A program made the translations under genes and the position numbers. This document shows positions 1-5,383 of a DNA stretch of 5,383 nucleotides, one piece after another. Below the pieces are notes generated by a model. It made no database searches and had not been told where the DNA came from. It saw only the letters and a list, made by a program, of their open reading frames with translations. This DNA is from Nanobdellota archaeon (GTDB lineage Archaea > Nanobdellota > Nanobdellia > Woesearchaeales > JAGLGH01): the NCBI GenBank assembly GCA_023144115.1, contig JAGLGH010000153.1, forward strand, positions 1 through 5,383, in the 5' to 3' direction. The first letter of the stretch is position 1; each line of letters begins with the position of its first letter.

Positions 1-26
1 TCCCCTATTATGTTTGTCTGCTGCAT
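1..26 (-). CDS. Start of a further beta-helix repeat paralogue (partial, runs off the left edge)
   Basis: Reading leftward from the ATG at 26-24, the codons give MQQTNIIG, the same N-terminus as the complete beta-helix paralogue starting at 1066. The 26 bases here are identical to 1041-1066. An in-frame ATG at 32-30 would add Met-Lys and overlap the preceding stop as ATGA. The inner ATG is preferred because it is the only start shared by all family members. Only about eight codons are visible, so the rest of the protein is unknown. That it is another charged N-terminus plus beta-helix protein is inferred from this identity and from its place in the tandem series. Confidence 0.72.
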
Positions 27-28
27 TT

Positions 29-493
29 TCATTTTTTTGAAATATCATCTGGTTTGTTGCCTTTGAAAATATTTTTAAATCTATCAATATTCAATCTTCC
101 ATTAAAATTCCGTATCGCTCCACCCTTTTCATTAGTATAATTATTTTCAAATCTATTGTTTTCTTTTACCCACATATCTCCTTCAAAATTATAAATCGCT
201 CCACCGTTTTCTTTCGCAGAATTATTTCTAAATATATTATACTCTTCAATCTTAATCTCTCCAACTCTATTATATATTGCTCCACCATACTCTGTAGAAT
301 TCTGCCTCAATATGTTATTTTTTTTAATTATAACATTTCCATTCCTATTACATATCACCCCTCCCTGATATATTGCAAAATTATTTTCAAACATATTATT
401 TTCATTGATTAGAATTTCGCCTTGATTATTATATATCACTCCACCCCATTTAGCAGAATTATGTTTAAAACATGAATTATTTATCTTTAGGCT
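29..493 (-). repeat. In-frame GGA(I/V)/FxxN protein repeat array, four full units
   Basis: This is the C-terminal repeat region of the 345-aa protein: a cap (SLKINNSCFKHNSAKWGGVIYN), then units starting NQGE, RNGN, RVGE and FEGD, then a terminal half unit. Each unit is 26-27 codons (78-81 nt). One unit departs from consensus, with NILRQN in place of the usual F-x-x-N. The DNA-level repeat is degenerate and coding. Confidence 0.85.
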
Positions 494-1066
494 AGGCTTT
501 AGATTATTTTCTGCTTTAAGAAATACTGCGCCTCCTATTATAAATTTGTGATTGTCTTTTCTCCCTCTCCCATAACTAAACCCTGCATAATCCAGAATCG
601 CTTCAGCCCTGCCCTTAAGATAAAGATTCTTCCATCCATACCTTATATTCTTTGCAGTCAGCAGAACTTCAATTCCCTCTTCTCCTTTTGCTTCAAATCT
701 GCCTTCGCATGTAATCCCTGCATCTTTTGCAAACTCCAGTTTCACACCTGGCTCCAGAATTAACCCGCAGCCATAGGGCACATTAATATCAAAATCAATA
801 ACATAAACTCCTTTCTGAAGTGAATAACTCCCTTTTATATCTCTCAACTCATCAGGAGTTTTAATATATTTAATATCAGTTACAGGATTCAGTTCTTCTT
901 TTCCATTTTCTTTTTTTTCCTTTTGCGTTCCTTTCTTCTTAGCCAGCTTTCCCTTTAATTCATCTATCTTTGCTTCTCTTTCATACTGCTTATTTATTCT
1001 ATCAATAAGATTATAATCTATGCTTCTGTCCTTCCAAGTATCCCCTATTATGTTTGTCTGCTGCAT
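29..1066 (-). CDS. Beta-helix repeat protein with Pmp-like GGAI/FxxN repeats (345 aa)
   Basis: The specific function is not recognised. Residues 1-60 are charged and lysine-rich (including LAKKKGTQKEKK), probably helical, with no signal peptide. Residues 65-185 look like a parallel beta-helix domain: GVYVIDFDI, GLILEPGVKLEF, ITCEGRFEAKG, GWKNLYLKG and AEAILDYAGFSYG recur in the paralogues. From residue 192 come a capping unit, four repeats of 26-27 residues and a terminal unit (NIFKGNKPDD). Repeats carry GGAIYN or GGVICN and FxxN, as in chlamydial polymorphic outer membrane proteins, but no autotransporter barrel is present. The reading frame stays open upstream to an ATG at 1126. That 20-residue extension lies inside the VWA gene's 3' end and has no counterpart in the paralogues, so the start is placed at 1066, one base after the VWA stop. 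A weak GAGG lies 11 nt upstream. The stop follows a run of seven A and overlaps the next gene's outer ATG as ATGA. Confidence 0.88.
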   Translation of the reverse strand: MQQTNIIGDTWKDRSIDYNLIDRINKQYEREAKIDELKGKLAKKKGTQKEKKENGKEELNPVTDIKYIKTPDELRDIKGSYSLQKGVYVIDFDINVPYGCGLILEPGVKLEFAKDAGITCEGRFEAKGEEGIEVLLTAKNIRYGWKNLYLKGRAEAILDYAGFSYGRGRKDNHKFIIGGAVFLKAENNLKPSLKINNSCFKHNSAKWGGVIYNNQGEILINENNMFENNFAIYQGGVICNRNGNVIIKKNNILRQNSTEYGGAIYNRVGEIKIEEYNIFRNNSAKENGGAIYNFEGDMWVKENNRFENNYTNEKGGAIRNFNGRLNIDRFKNIFKGNKPDDISKK

Positions 1067-1067
1067 A

Positions 1068-2825
1068 TTATACTCTTCCTCTGTATAATTTATCTGTAAG
1101 ATCCACTGTTCTTCCGTGCAGTTCATCAGCGCTGTTTATATATTCAACATAAATATTATTTTTTTCCAGATCTTTTGTCATTGTATTAGGCTTGCCAAGT
1201 TGGAGATGGAAATAATAATGCTGCTTAGCCTTGCGCATAAATTCTTCTTTTATACTGTTCCAATTATCGATTGCGCCATCAGAAAGTGTAAAAATCAGAT
1301 TTTCCCTCCCTTCAAACATGTCATTTATTTTGTCCAGATCTAGCTTTGTGGATCCAAACTGCGGGTCTAATGCCAGTCTTTTTGCATCCATCAATCCTTT
1401 TTTCATATATGTCTTCTTGCTGAAATTAACTAGCGATATATTTGTTTGCTGCAATAAATAATTCTGCTTTAGATACTCCTGAAAGCCATACCACTCAACC
1501 AATGCTCCATGATATTTGCTTCTATCCCCCCATGGGATAATATTTTTATTGCCTGTATCATCACTCTTATTAAATCCTTCTGCCATAGACCCAGACGTAT
1601 CCAGTAAAATCCATCTTGCTTCAGGAAATCCTTTTGGACTTTTCTTATATTCAATTGGCATATCCAAGTGCCATCTTTTTTTCTGCAGTTGCAATTTTCC
1701 ATCATCGCCAAACCCAAATTTAACATGTTTGAGATTATCTCTTTCAGGGTCTAATTCTCTTTTGCCATACCAGTAAATTGGCATCGTGGATTGTTCTGTA
1801 AATGATTCTGCCTTAACAACCAGTTTTTGTCCAAGACTTGTGTATAAGAGATCCAGCGCTTCAAACTGGTCAATCCATGAAGGAATGCCTTCATTGTTGG
1901 CATTTGCTTCATTTATTCTTTTCATCTTGAATCTTTTAGTATGCATTTCTTTGTCAAATTCATTTCCCTCGATATCTTCTGGATTCCCACTGTCAAATCC
2001 TCCCTCTTCATCTTCATCTGAATCTTCATCTTCTTCACTGTATCCACTGGTTCCTTTACCTGAATGATTTGGCAGTGGCATGGCATAACCTGGTGTCATA
2101 AGTTTTGAAAATTCCTCAGCATAGGCTTTTGCAATCTTTGGCCAGTTCTGTTCATTATTAAGATATTGCCTTATTGCCACCCTGTCTTTGATACCTTCTA
2201 TTTCCATGCTGGAAATTCCTGATTTCTCAAGGAAATTGACAAGCACGTCTTTAACTTCATTTGGATTCATATAATATTTTTTTAATTGTCTTTTTTGCTG
2301 TTTTTTCCCAAAAAGATACATATTAAGCTTGACATGCGCTTCATAGAATTGAGAGAACTTTTTGGTTTTCTGAGAATCACCTATATTTTTAAAGAAATAA
2401 GCTATACCTTCCAAAGAAAACTCTCTTGACAAGTCTTTATGGAGGATGCTGTCTTCTAATGCATTTGCAACATAATGGCAATCTTTTTTATTGAATCCTT
2501 CTGGTGATAAGACATCTGAAATTGGCTCATATATCAGCTTTACATGCTCATCAAGACTTCTTGGGCAGCCATGAAAACCCTTGTACTTATGATGATCTAT
2601 CTCATGCTTCATGAGATCTTTTATAATTCTTACAGTTTTTCCTGGATTTTTCTTTTCATATTCTGGATTGAATTTTAGATTGATTTTGCCGGTTTTCAAA
2701 AGTGTTGAGGCTTTAAAATGAGGCTTGCGATTAAATTCCTTGATACTCTCAATGCCTTTATGCCCTCCTCTAATAATCTCATGCCTTGCAACTTCTCTTA
2801 CTTGTTCATCTAGTGTCTGCTGCAT
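1068..2825 (-). CDS. VWA-domain protein with N-terminal HExxH metallopeptidase-like domain (585 aa)
   Basis: This is a probably cytosolic protein with no signal peptide or membrane segment. Residues 1-135 resemble the zincin-like domain of VWA-associated putative metallopeptidases: INLKFNPEY, then LMKHEIDHH giving HExxH at 74-78, then ANALEDSI, whose acidic residues (123-124) may supply a third metal ligand. A mostly helical middle region follows. Residues 263-292 form a linker rich in Asp, Glu and Gly. The C-terminal VWA domain has an intact MIDAS: LLDTSGSM (Asp409, Ser411, Ser413), GSTKLD (Thr493) and LSDGAID (Asp516). This order of helical N-part, acidic linker and VWA recalls CobT-type and MoxR-associated VWA proteins, which work with AAA+ ATPases, but none is present here. 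Whether it is proteolytic is unproven. An in-frame ATG at 2831 overlaps the upstream stop as ATGA. The ATG at 2825 is preferred because GAGGG lies 6 nt before it and only 0 nt before the other. The first codons (MQQT) match those of the neighbouring beta-helix genes. Confidence 0.9.
   Translation of the reverse strand: MQQTLDEQVREVARHEIIRGGHKGIESIKEFNRKPHFKASTLLKTGKINLKFNPEYEKKNPGKTVRIIKDLMKHEIDHHKYKGFHGCPRSLDEHVKLIYEPISDVLSPEGFNKKDCHYVANALEDSILHKDLSREFSLEGIAYFFKNIGDSQKTKKFSQFYEAHVKLNMYLFGKKQQKRQLKKYYMNPNEVKDVLVNFLEKSGISSMEIEGIKDRVAIRQYLNNEQNWPKIAKAYAEEFSKLMTPGYAMPLPNHSGKGTSGYSEEDEDSDEDEEGGFDSGNPEDIEGNEFDKEMHTKRFKMKRINEANANNEGIPSWIDQFEALDLLYTSLGQKLVVKAESFTEQSTMPIYWYGKRELDPERDNLKHVKFGFGDDGKLQLQKKRWHLDMPIEYKKSPKGFPEARWILLDTSGSMAEGFNKSDDTGNKNIIPWGDRSKYHGALVEWYGFQEYLKQNYLLQQTNISLVNFSKKTYMKKGLMDAKRLALDPQFGSTKLDLDKINDMFEGRENLIFTLSDGAIDNWNSIKEEFMRKAKQHYYFHLQLGKPNTMTKDLEKNNIYVEYINSADELHGRTVDLTDKLYRGRV
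1950..2039 (-). other. Acidic low-complexity linker within the VWA protein
   Basis: About 30 codons here encode a run dominated by Glu and Asp (SEEDEDSDEDEEGG, then NPEDIEGNEFDKE), between the helical middle region and the VWA half. Acidic linkers before a VWA/MIDAS domain are known in CobT and in midasin (Rea1). The linker probably gives the VWA domain flexible reach, which is an inference. Confidence 0.75.
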
Positions 2826-2827
2826 TT

Positions 2828-3709
2828 TCATCCCTCATAGATCTCCTCATAGAGATTATCTGGAGTATTGTTTTTGAAACTATTTTTGGATAGGTTAATG
2901 CCCAGTTGTCCTCCTAAATTGTGTATCGCTCCACCATTTTTTTCAGCAGAATTTTTTTTAAATCTATTGTTCTCATTGATTTCAAGACCCCCTGTTTCAT
3001 TATATATCGCTCCCCCAAACTTAGCAGAATTCTTTTCAAACCTATTGTTCTCGTTGATGTTAACATCTCCCTGAGCAATATATATTGCTCCCCCATATTT
3101 CGCAGAATTCTTTTCAAAATAAGAGTTATTGATGGTGATGCTTGGTTTTAGGATATTTCTTGCTTCAAGAAGTATTGCCCCTCCACTTATCATTTCATCT
3201 TTGTCTTTTCTCCCTTTCCCAGAACTGAATTTTGCATAATCAAGAATTGCTTTAGCCTCTCCAATAAGATAAAGATTTTTCCAACCTTGCGTTTTATTCT
3301 TTGCAGTAAGCATCACTTCAAGCCCGCTTTTACCTTTTGCTTCAAACCTGCCTTCGCATATAATCCCTGCATCCTTTGTAAAATAAAATTCCACACCTGG
3401 CTCAAGAATTAATCCGCAACCATTTGGTACATGAATCTCAAAATCAATAACATAAACTCCTTTCTGAAGTGAATAATTGCCTTTTATATCTCTCAACTCA
3501 TCAGGTGTCTTGATATATTTAATATCAGTTGCAGGATTATTCTCTTCTGTTTCTTTTTCTTTCTTTTGCATTCCTTTCTTCTTAGCCAGCTTTGTTTTTA
3601 ATTCATCTTTCCTTCCTTTTCTTTCATACTGCCGATTAATCTTATCAATCAGATCATAATCTATTCTTCTTTCTTTGCAAGTGTCCCCTATTATTTTTGT
3701 CTGCTGCAT
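2828..3709 (-). CDS. Short beta-helix repeat protein with Pmp-like repeats (293 aa)
   Basis: This is the shortest complete paralogue and its function is not recognised. The charged N-terminus (residues 1-60) and beta-helix-like domain (62-183) align almost without gaps to the other copies: GVYVIDFEI, GCGLILEPGVEFYF, ICEGRFEAKG, GWKNLYLIG, AILDYAKFSSG. Cys98 and Cys118 are conserved in all three complete copies. The repeat part is only a cap (ITINNSYFEKNSAKYGGAIY), two units and a terminal unit. The C-terminus (NTPDNLYEEIYEG) departs from the NKPDDIS ending of other copies. The frame extends to a TTG at 3715, but the ATG at 3709, two bases after the upstream stop, is the start shared by the family. 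The stop overlaps the outer ATG of the VWA gene by 4 nt, so translation of the two is probably coupled. Confidence 0.87.
   Translation of the reverse strand: MQQTKIIGDTCKERRIDYDLIDKINRQYERKGRKDELKTKLAKKKGMQKKEKETEENNPATDIKYIKTPDELRDIKGNYSLQKGVYVIDFEIHVPNGCGLILEPGVEFYFTKDAGIICEGRFEAKGKSGLEVMLTAKNKTQGWKNLYLIGEAKAILDYAKFSSGKGRKDKDEMISGGAILLEARNILKPSITINNSYFEKNSAKYGGAIYIAQGDVNINENNRFEKNSAKFGGAIYNETGGLEINENNRFKKNSAEKNGGAIHNLGGQLGINLSKNSFKNNTPDNLYEEIYEG
2831..3142 (-). repeat. In-frame GGAI/FxxN protein repeat array, two full units
   Basis: This is the shortest repeat array of the locus. After the cap come the units starting AQGD and ETGG, both containing NENNRF, then a terminal unit starting LGGQ. 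The two NENNRF units are close to each other in sequence, which suggests a recent unit duplication or homogenisation inside this gene. Confidence 0.83.
2832..2836 (-). promoter_or_regulatory. Ribosome binding site GAGGG for the VWA gene
   Basis: GAGGG on the minus strand ends 6 nt before the ATG at 2825 and directly abuts the alternative ATG at 2831. It therefore favours the inner start. It lies in the last codons of the upstream beta-helix gene, and a second purine-rich AGGAG sits at 2843-2847. Confidence 0.5.
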
Positions 3710-3711
3710 TT

Positions 3712-4818
3712 TCAAGTCTCGTAATAAATATCATTTGGCTTATTGCTTTTAAAAATGTTTTTTGATTCGTCAATTTCCAGATTTCCTTTGTAATCTCGTA
3801 TTGCCCCCCCCTCATATGCTGAATTATTTTCAAATATATTTTTCTGATTTATCCTAACATTTCCTTTCAAATTATATATCGCTCCCCCACGATCAGTAGC
3901 AGAATTCTTTTTAAAATTATTCTTATCTTTAATTGTAATATCACCCTGACGATTATATATCGCTCCCCCCCAATTTGCTGAATTATTTTCAAATTTATTG
4001 TCTTTTTTGATTATGACATCTCCTTTATTATTATTTATTACTCCGCCCTCACCTGCTGAATTATGTTCAAATATATTTTTCTCGTCGATTCTAATTTTCC
4101 CTTGAACCTTATTATATATCACACCTCCATCGCTGTTGGCAGAATTATTTTTAAATTTATTGCTCTTGATTATTTTAACATCTCCATTTAAATTATATAT
4201 CACACCTCCATATTTCGCAGAATTCTTTTCAAAATAAGAGTTATTGATTGTTATGCTTGGCTTTAGTCCCTCTTTTGATTTCAGAAGTATTGCTCCTCCG
4301 CATCGAACTCCATCTTCATCTTCTCTCCCTTTCCCATAACTAAACCCTGCATAATCAAGAATCGCTTCAGCCCCACCTTTAAGATAAAGATTCTTCCAAC
4401 CTTGCGCTTTATTCTTTGCAGTAAGCAGCACTTCAAGCCCACTTTTACCTTTTGCTTCAAACCTGCCTTCGCATGTAATTCCTGCATTTTTTGTAAAATA
4501 AAATTCCACACCTGGCTCAAGAATTAACCCACAGCCATTTGGCACATAGATCTCAAAATCAATAACATAAGCTCCTTTCTGAAGTGAATAATTACCTTTT
4601 ATATCTCTCAATTCATCAGGAGTTTTGATATATTTAATACCCTTAGCAGGATTCTGCTTTTCTTTTTCTTCCTTTTGCGTTCCTCTCTTCTTCGCCAGCC
4701 TTTCATTTAACTCTGCCTTTCTTCCTTCTCTTTCATACTGCTTATTAATCCTGTCAATAAGACCATAATCTATGCTTCTATCCTTTGCATCATCCCCTAT
4801 TATGTTTGTGTCTTGCAT
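3712..4818 (-). CDS. Long beta-helix repeat protein with Pmp-like repeats (368 aa)
   Basis: This is the longest complete paralogue and its function is not recognised. Residues 1-58 are charged with no signal peptide. Residues 60-180 form the shared beta-helix-like domain (GAYVIDFEI, GCGLILEPGVEFYF, ITCEGRFEAKG, GWKNLYLKG, AEAILDYAGFSYG). Residues 188-368 hold a cap, five repeats and a terminal unit. The repeats have FKNNSA, FEHNSA, FENNSA and FKKNSA, with GGVIYN, GGVINN or GGAIYN. An upstream in-frame ATG at 4839 would add seven residues, but those bases encode the conserved DDIS ending of the upstream paralogue. The ATG at 4818 matches the family start (MQDTNIIGD here, MQQTNIIGD elsewhere), so it is preferred. 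It starts 7 nt after the upstream stop with no convincing Shine-Dalgarno site, so re-initiation or a leader-independent mechanism is possible. Confidence 0.88.
   Translation of the reverse strand: MQDTNIIGDDAKDRSIDYGLIDRINKQYEREGRKAELNERLAKKRGTQKEEKEKQNPAKGIKYIKTPDELRDIKGNYSLQKGAYVIDFEIYVPNGCGLILEPGVEFYFTKNAGITCEGRFEAKGKSGLEVLLTAKNKAQGWKNLYLKGGAEAILDYAGFSYGKGREDEDGVRCGGAILLKSKEGLKPSITINNSYFEKNSAKYGGVIYNLNGDVKIIKSNKFKNNSANSDGGVIYNKVQGKIRIDEKNIFEHNSAGEGGVINNNKGDVIIKKDNKFENNSANWGGAIYNRQGDITIKDKNNFKKNSATDRGGAIYNLKGNVRINQKNIFENNSAYEGGAIRDYKGNLEIDESKNIFKSNKPNDIYYET
3715..4257 (-). repeat. In-frame GGA(I/V)/FxxN protein repeat array, five full units
   Basis: After the cap (SITINNSYFEKNSAKYGGVIYN) come units starting LNGD, KVQG, NKGD, RQGD and LKGN, then a terminal unit (YKGNLEIDESKNIFKSNKP). 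Unit lengths alternate between 26 and 27 codons. The extra residue falls either in the turn before GG or at the unit start, as expected for loop variation in a beta-helix. Confidence 0.86.
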
Positions 4819-4825
4819 TTTATTC

Positions 4826-5383
4826 TTATGAAATATCATCTGGTTTATTGCCTATGAAAGTATTTTTTGATTCGTCAATGTCTAATCTTCCTCCATAAGT
4901 TCCGATTGCTCCACCATCCTTTTTGGCGAAATTATTTTCAAATATATTGGCCTTTGCAATTGTCATTCTCCCCATTTGACTAAATATACCTCCACCTTCA
5001 GATTTTGCAGAATTTTTTTTAAATATATTATTCTCCTTGATTGTGATATTTCCAATGTCATTACATATTGCTCCACCACGCAAGGCAGAATTATTTTCAA
5101 ACTCATTCTTCTTTCCAATTGTAATATATCCTTGAAGATTATATATTGCTCCCCCCACATCCTTAGAATAATTATTTTTAAACATGTTTTTTTCTCCGAT
5201 TGCAACATTTCCTTTACAATTATATATTGCCCCACCATATGTGGTAGAATTATTTTCAAAATAGGAGTTATTGATTGTGATGCTTGGGTTTAGGGATTCT
5301 TTTCCTTCAATAAGCACTGCTCCACCACTAGTCGTGTAGTTTGGATTTTCTCTCCCTTTCCCATAACTAAACCCTGCATAATC
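4826..5383 (-). CDS. Beta-helix repeat protein, C-terminal part (5' end beyond the right edge)
   Basis: The frame is open from the stop at 4828-4826 to the last base of the window, where it reads DYAGFSYGKGRENPNYTTSG. That matches the residue-155 region of the 368-aa paralogue, so roughly 150 N-terminal residues should lie outside the window. A GTG at 5317-5315 could be mistaken for a start, but it is an internal Val codon (GGAVLIEG). The 185 visible residues contain the end of the beta-helix-like domain, a cap (SITINNSYFENNSTTYGGAIYN), four full repeats and the ending NTFIGNKPDDIS. One repeat has GGGIFS instead of GGAIYN. The stop is followed after 7 nt by the next paralogue. Confidence 0.87.
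   Translation of the reverse strand, partial: DYAGFSYGKGRENPNYTTSGGAVLIEGKESLNPSITINNSYFENNSTTYGGAIYNCKGNVAIGEKNMFKNNYSKDVGGAIYNLQGYITIGKKNEFENNSALRGGAICNDIGNITIKENNIFKKNSAKSEGGGIFSQMGRMTIAKANIFENNFAKKDGGAIGTYGGRLDIDESKNTFIGNKPDDIS
4829..5284 (-). repeat. In-frame GGAI/FxxN protein repeat array, four full units
   Basis: The units start CKGN, LQGY, DIGN and QMGR after the cap, and end with a YGGRLDIDESKNTF terminal unit. Each is 26-27 codons, with FKNN, FENN, FKKN and FENN at the turn. The cap and the terminal unit are closer to those of the neighbouring gene than the internal units are. Confidence 0.85.

Noticed and set aside
1786..2067. Plus-strand open frame with a serine-rich tail opposite the VWA gene
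   Set aside because: The serine run is only the reverse complement of the Asp/Glu-rich linker of the VWA protein. No independent coding signal is seen.
3710..3720. Possible promoter or terminator between the genes
   Set aside because: All gaps are 1-7 nt, with no room for a promoter and no hairpin followed by a T-run. T/A-rich runs nearby are coding.
4963..5259. Alternative minus-strand frames inside the beta-helix genes (also 2914-3117 and 4281-4520)
   Set aside because: They lie fully within a conserved frame, show no conservation among paralogues beyond that forced by the overlapping repeat, and lack their own start context.
2840..5284. Regularly spaced DNA repeats about 78-81 bp apart, superficially like a CRISPR or satellite array
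   Set aside because: The repeats are degenerate and stay in frame with uninterrupted coding frames. They encode the GGAIYN/FxxN protein motif and have no unique spacers between identical repeats.
4976..5293. Plus-strand open frame of 105 codons, with similar ones at 2921-3151 and 548-763
   Set aside because: These are antisense to the repeat genes, recur wherever the repeats occur, and have Cys/Ile-rich compositions with no recognisable domain. They are by-products of AT-rich repeat coding.
4826..5317. A complete 163-aa protein starting at the GTG at 5317
   Set aside because: The frame continues open to the window edge, and the upstream residues match the conserved beta-helix domain of the paralogues. 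The GTG is therefore an internal valine codon.

Overview
The window is an AT-rich, almost fully coding stretch. Every credible gene lies on the minus strand, so transcription runs from high to low coordinates. Neighbouring genes are separated by 1-7 nt or overlap by 4 nt, which fits a single polycistronic unit in a prokaryote. Isoleucine is often ATA and arginine mostly AGA, and TGA is used as a stop. This suits an AT-rich archaeon (for example a DPANN-type lineage) or an AT-rich bacterium, and the sequence alone does not decide between them. No RNA gene, promoter, transposase, CRISPR array or terminator is visible.

Layout in transcription order: (1) the 3' part of a beta-helix repeat gene, open past the right edge (4826-5383); (2) a complete paralogue of 368 aa (3712-4818); (3) a shorter complete paralogue of 293 aa (2828-3709); (4) a protein of about 585 aa with an N-terminal HExxH metallopeptidase-like region, an acidic linker and a C-terminal von Willebrand factor A (VWA) domain with an intact MIDAS motif (1068-2825); (5) another complete beta-helix paralogue of 345 aa (29-1066); (6) the first codons of a further paralogue leaving the left edge (1-26). 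The locus therefore holds at least five members of one repeat family, with a single VWA/zincin gene embedded among them.

The beta-helix proteins share a plan. A short charged, lysine-rich N-terminus without a signal peptide is followed by a well-conserved parallel beta-helix-like domain. A C-terminal array of 26-27-residue repeats follows, marked by GGA(I/V)xN and FxxN motifs like those of chlamydial polymorphic outer membrane proteins. The number of full repeats differs between copies (4, 2, 5 and 4), and the repeats diverge much more than the N-terminal half.

The VWA gene begins with the same 17-nt junction and first four codons (MQQT) as several of its beta-helix neighbours, although the proteins are otherwise unrelated. 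VWA proteins with a zincin-like domain often partner with MoxR-type AAA+ ATPases, but no ATPase lies in this window. A working inference is a co-expressed module in which the VWA/zincin protein acts on, or together with, a diversified set of beta-helix repeat proteins. The sequence shows no direct proof of that interaction.
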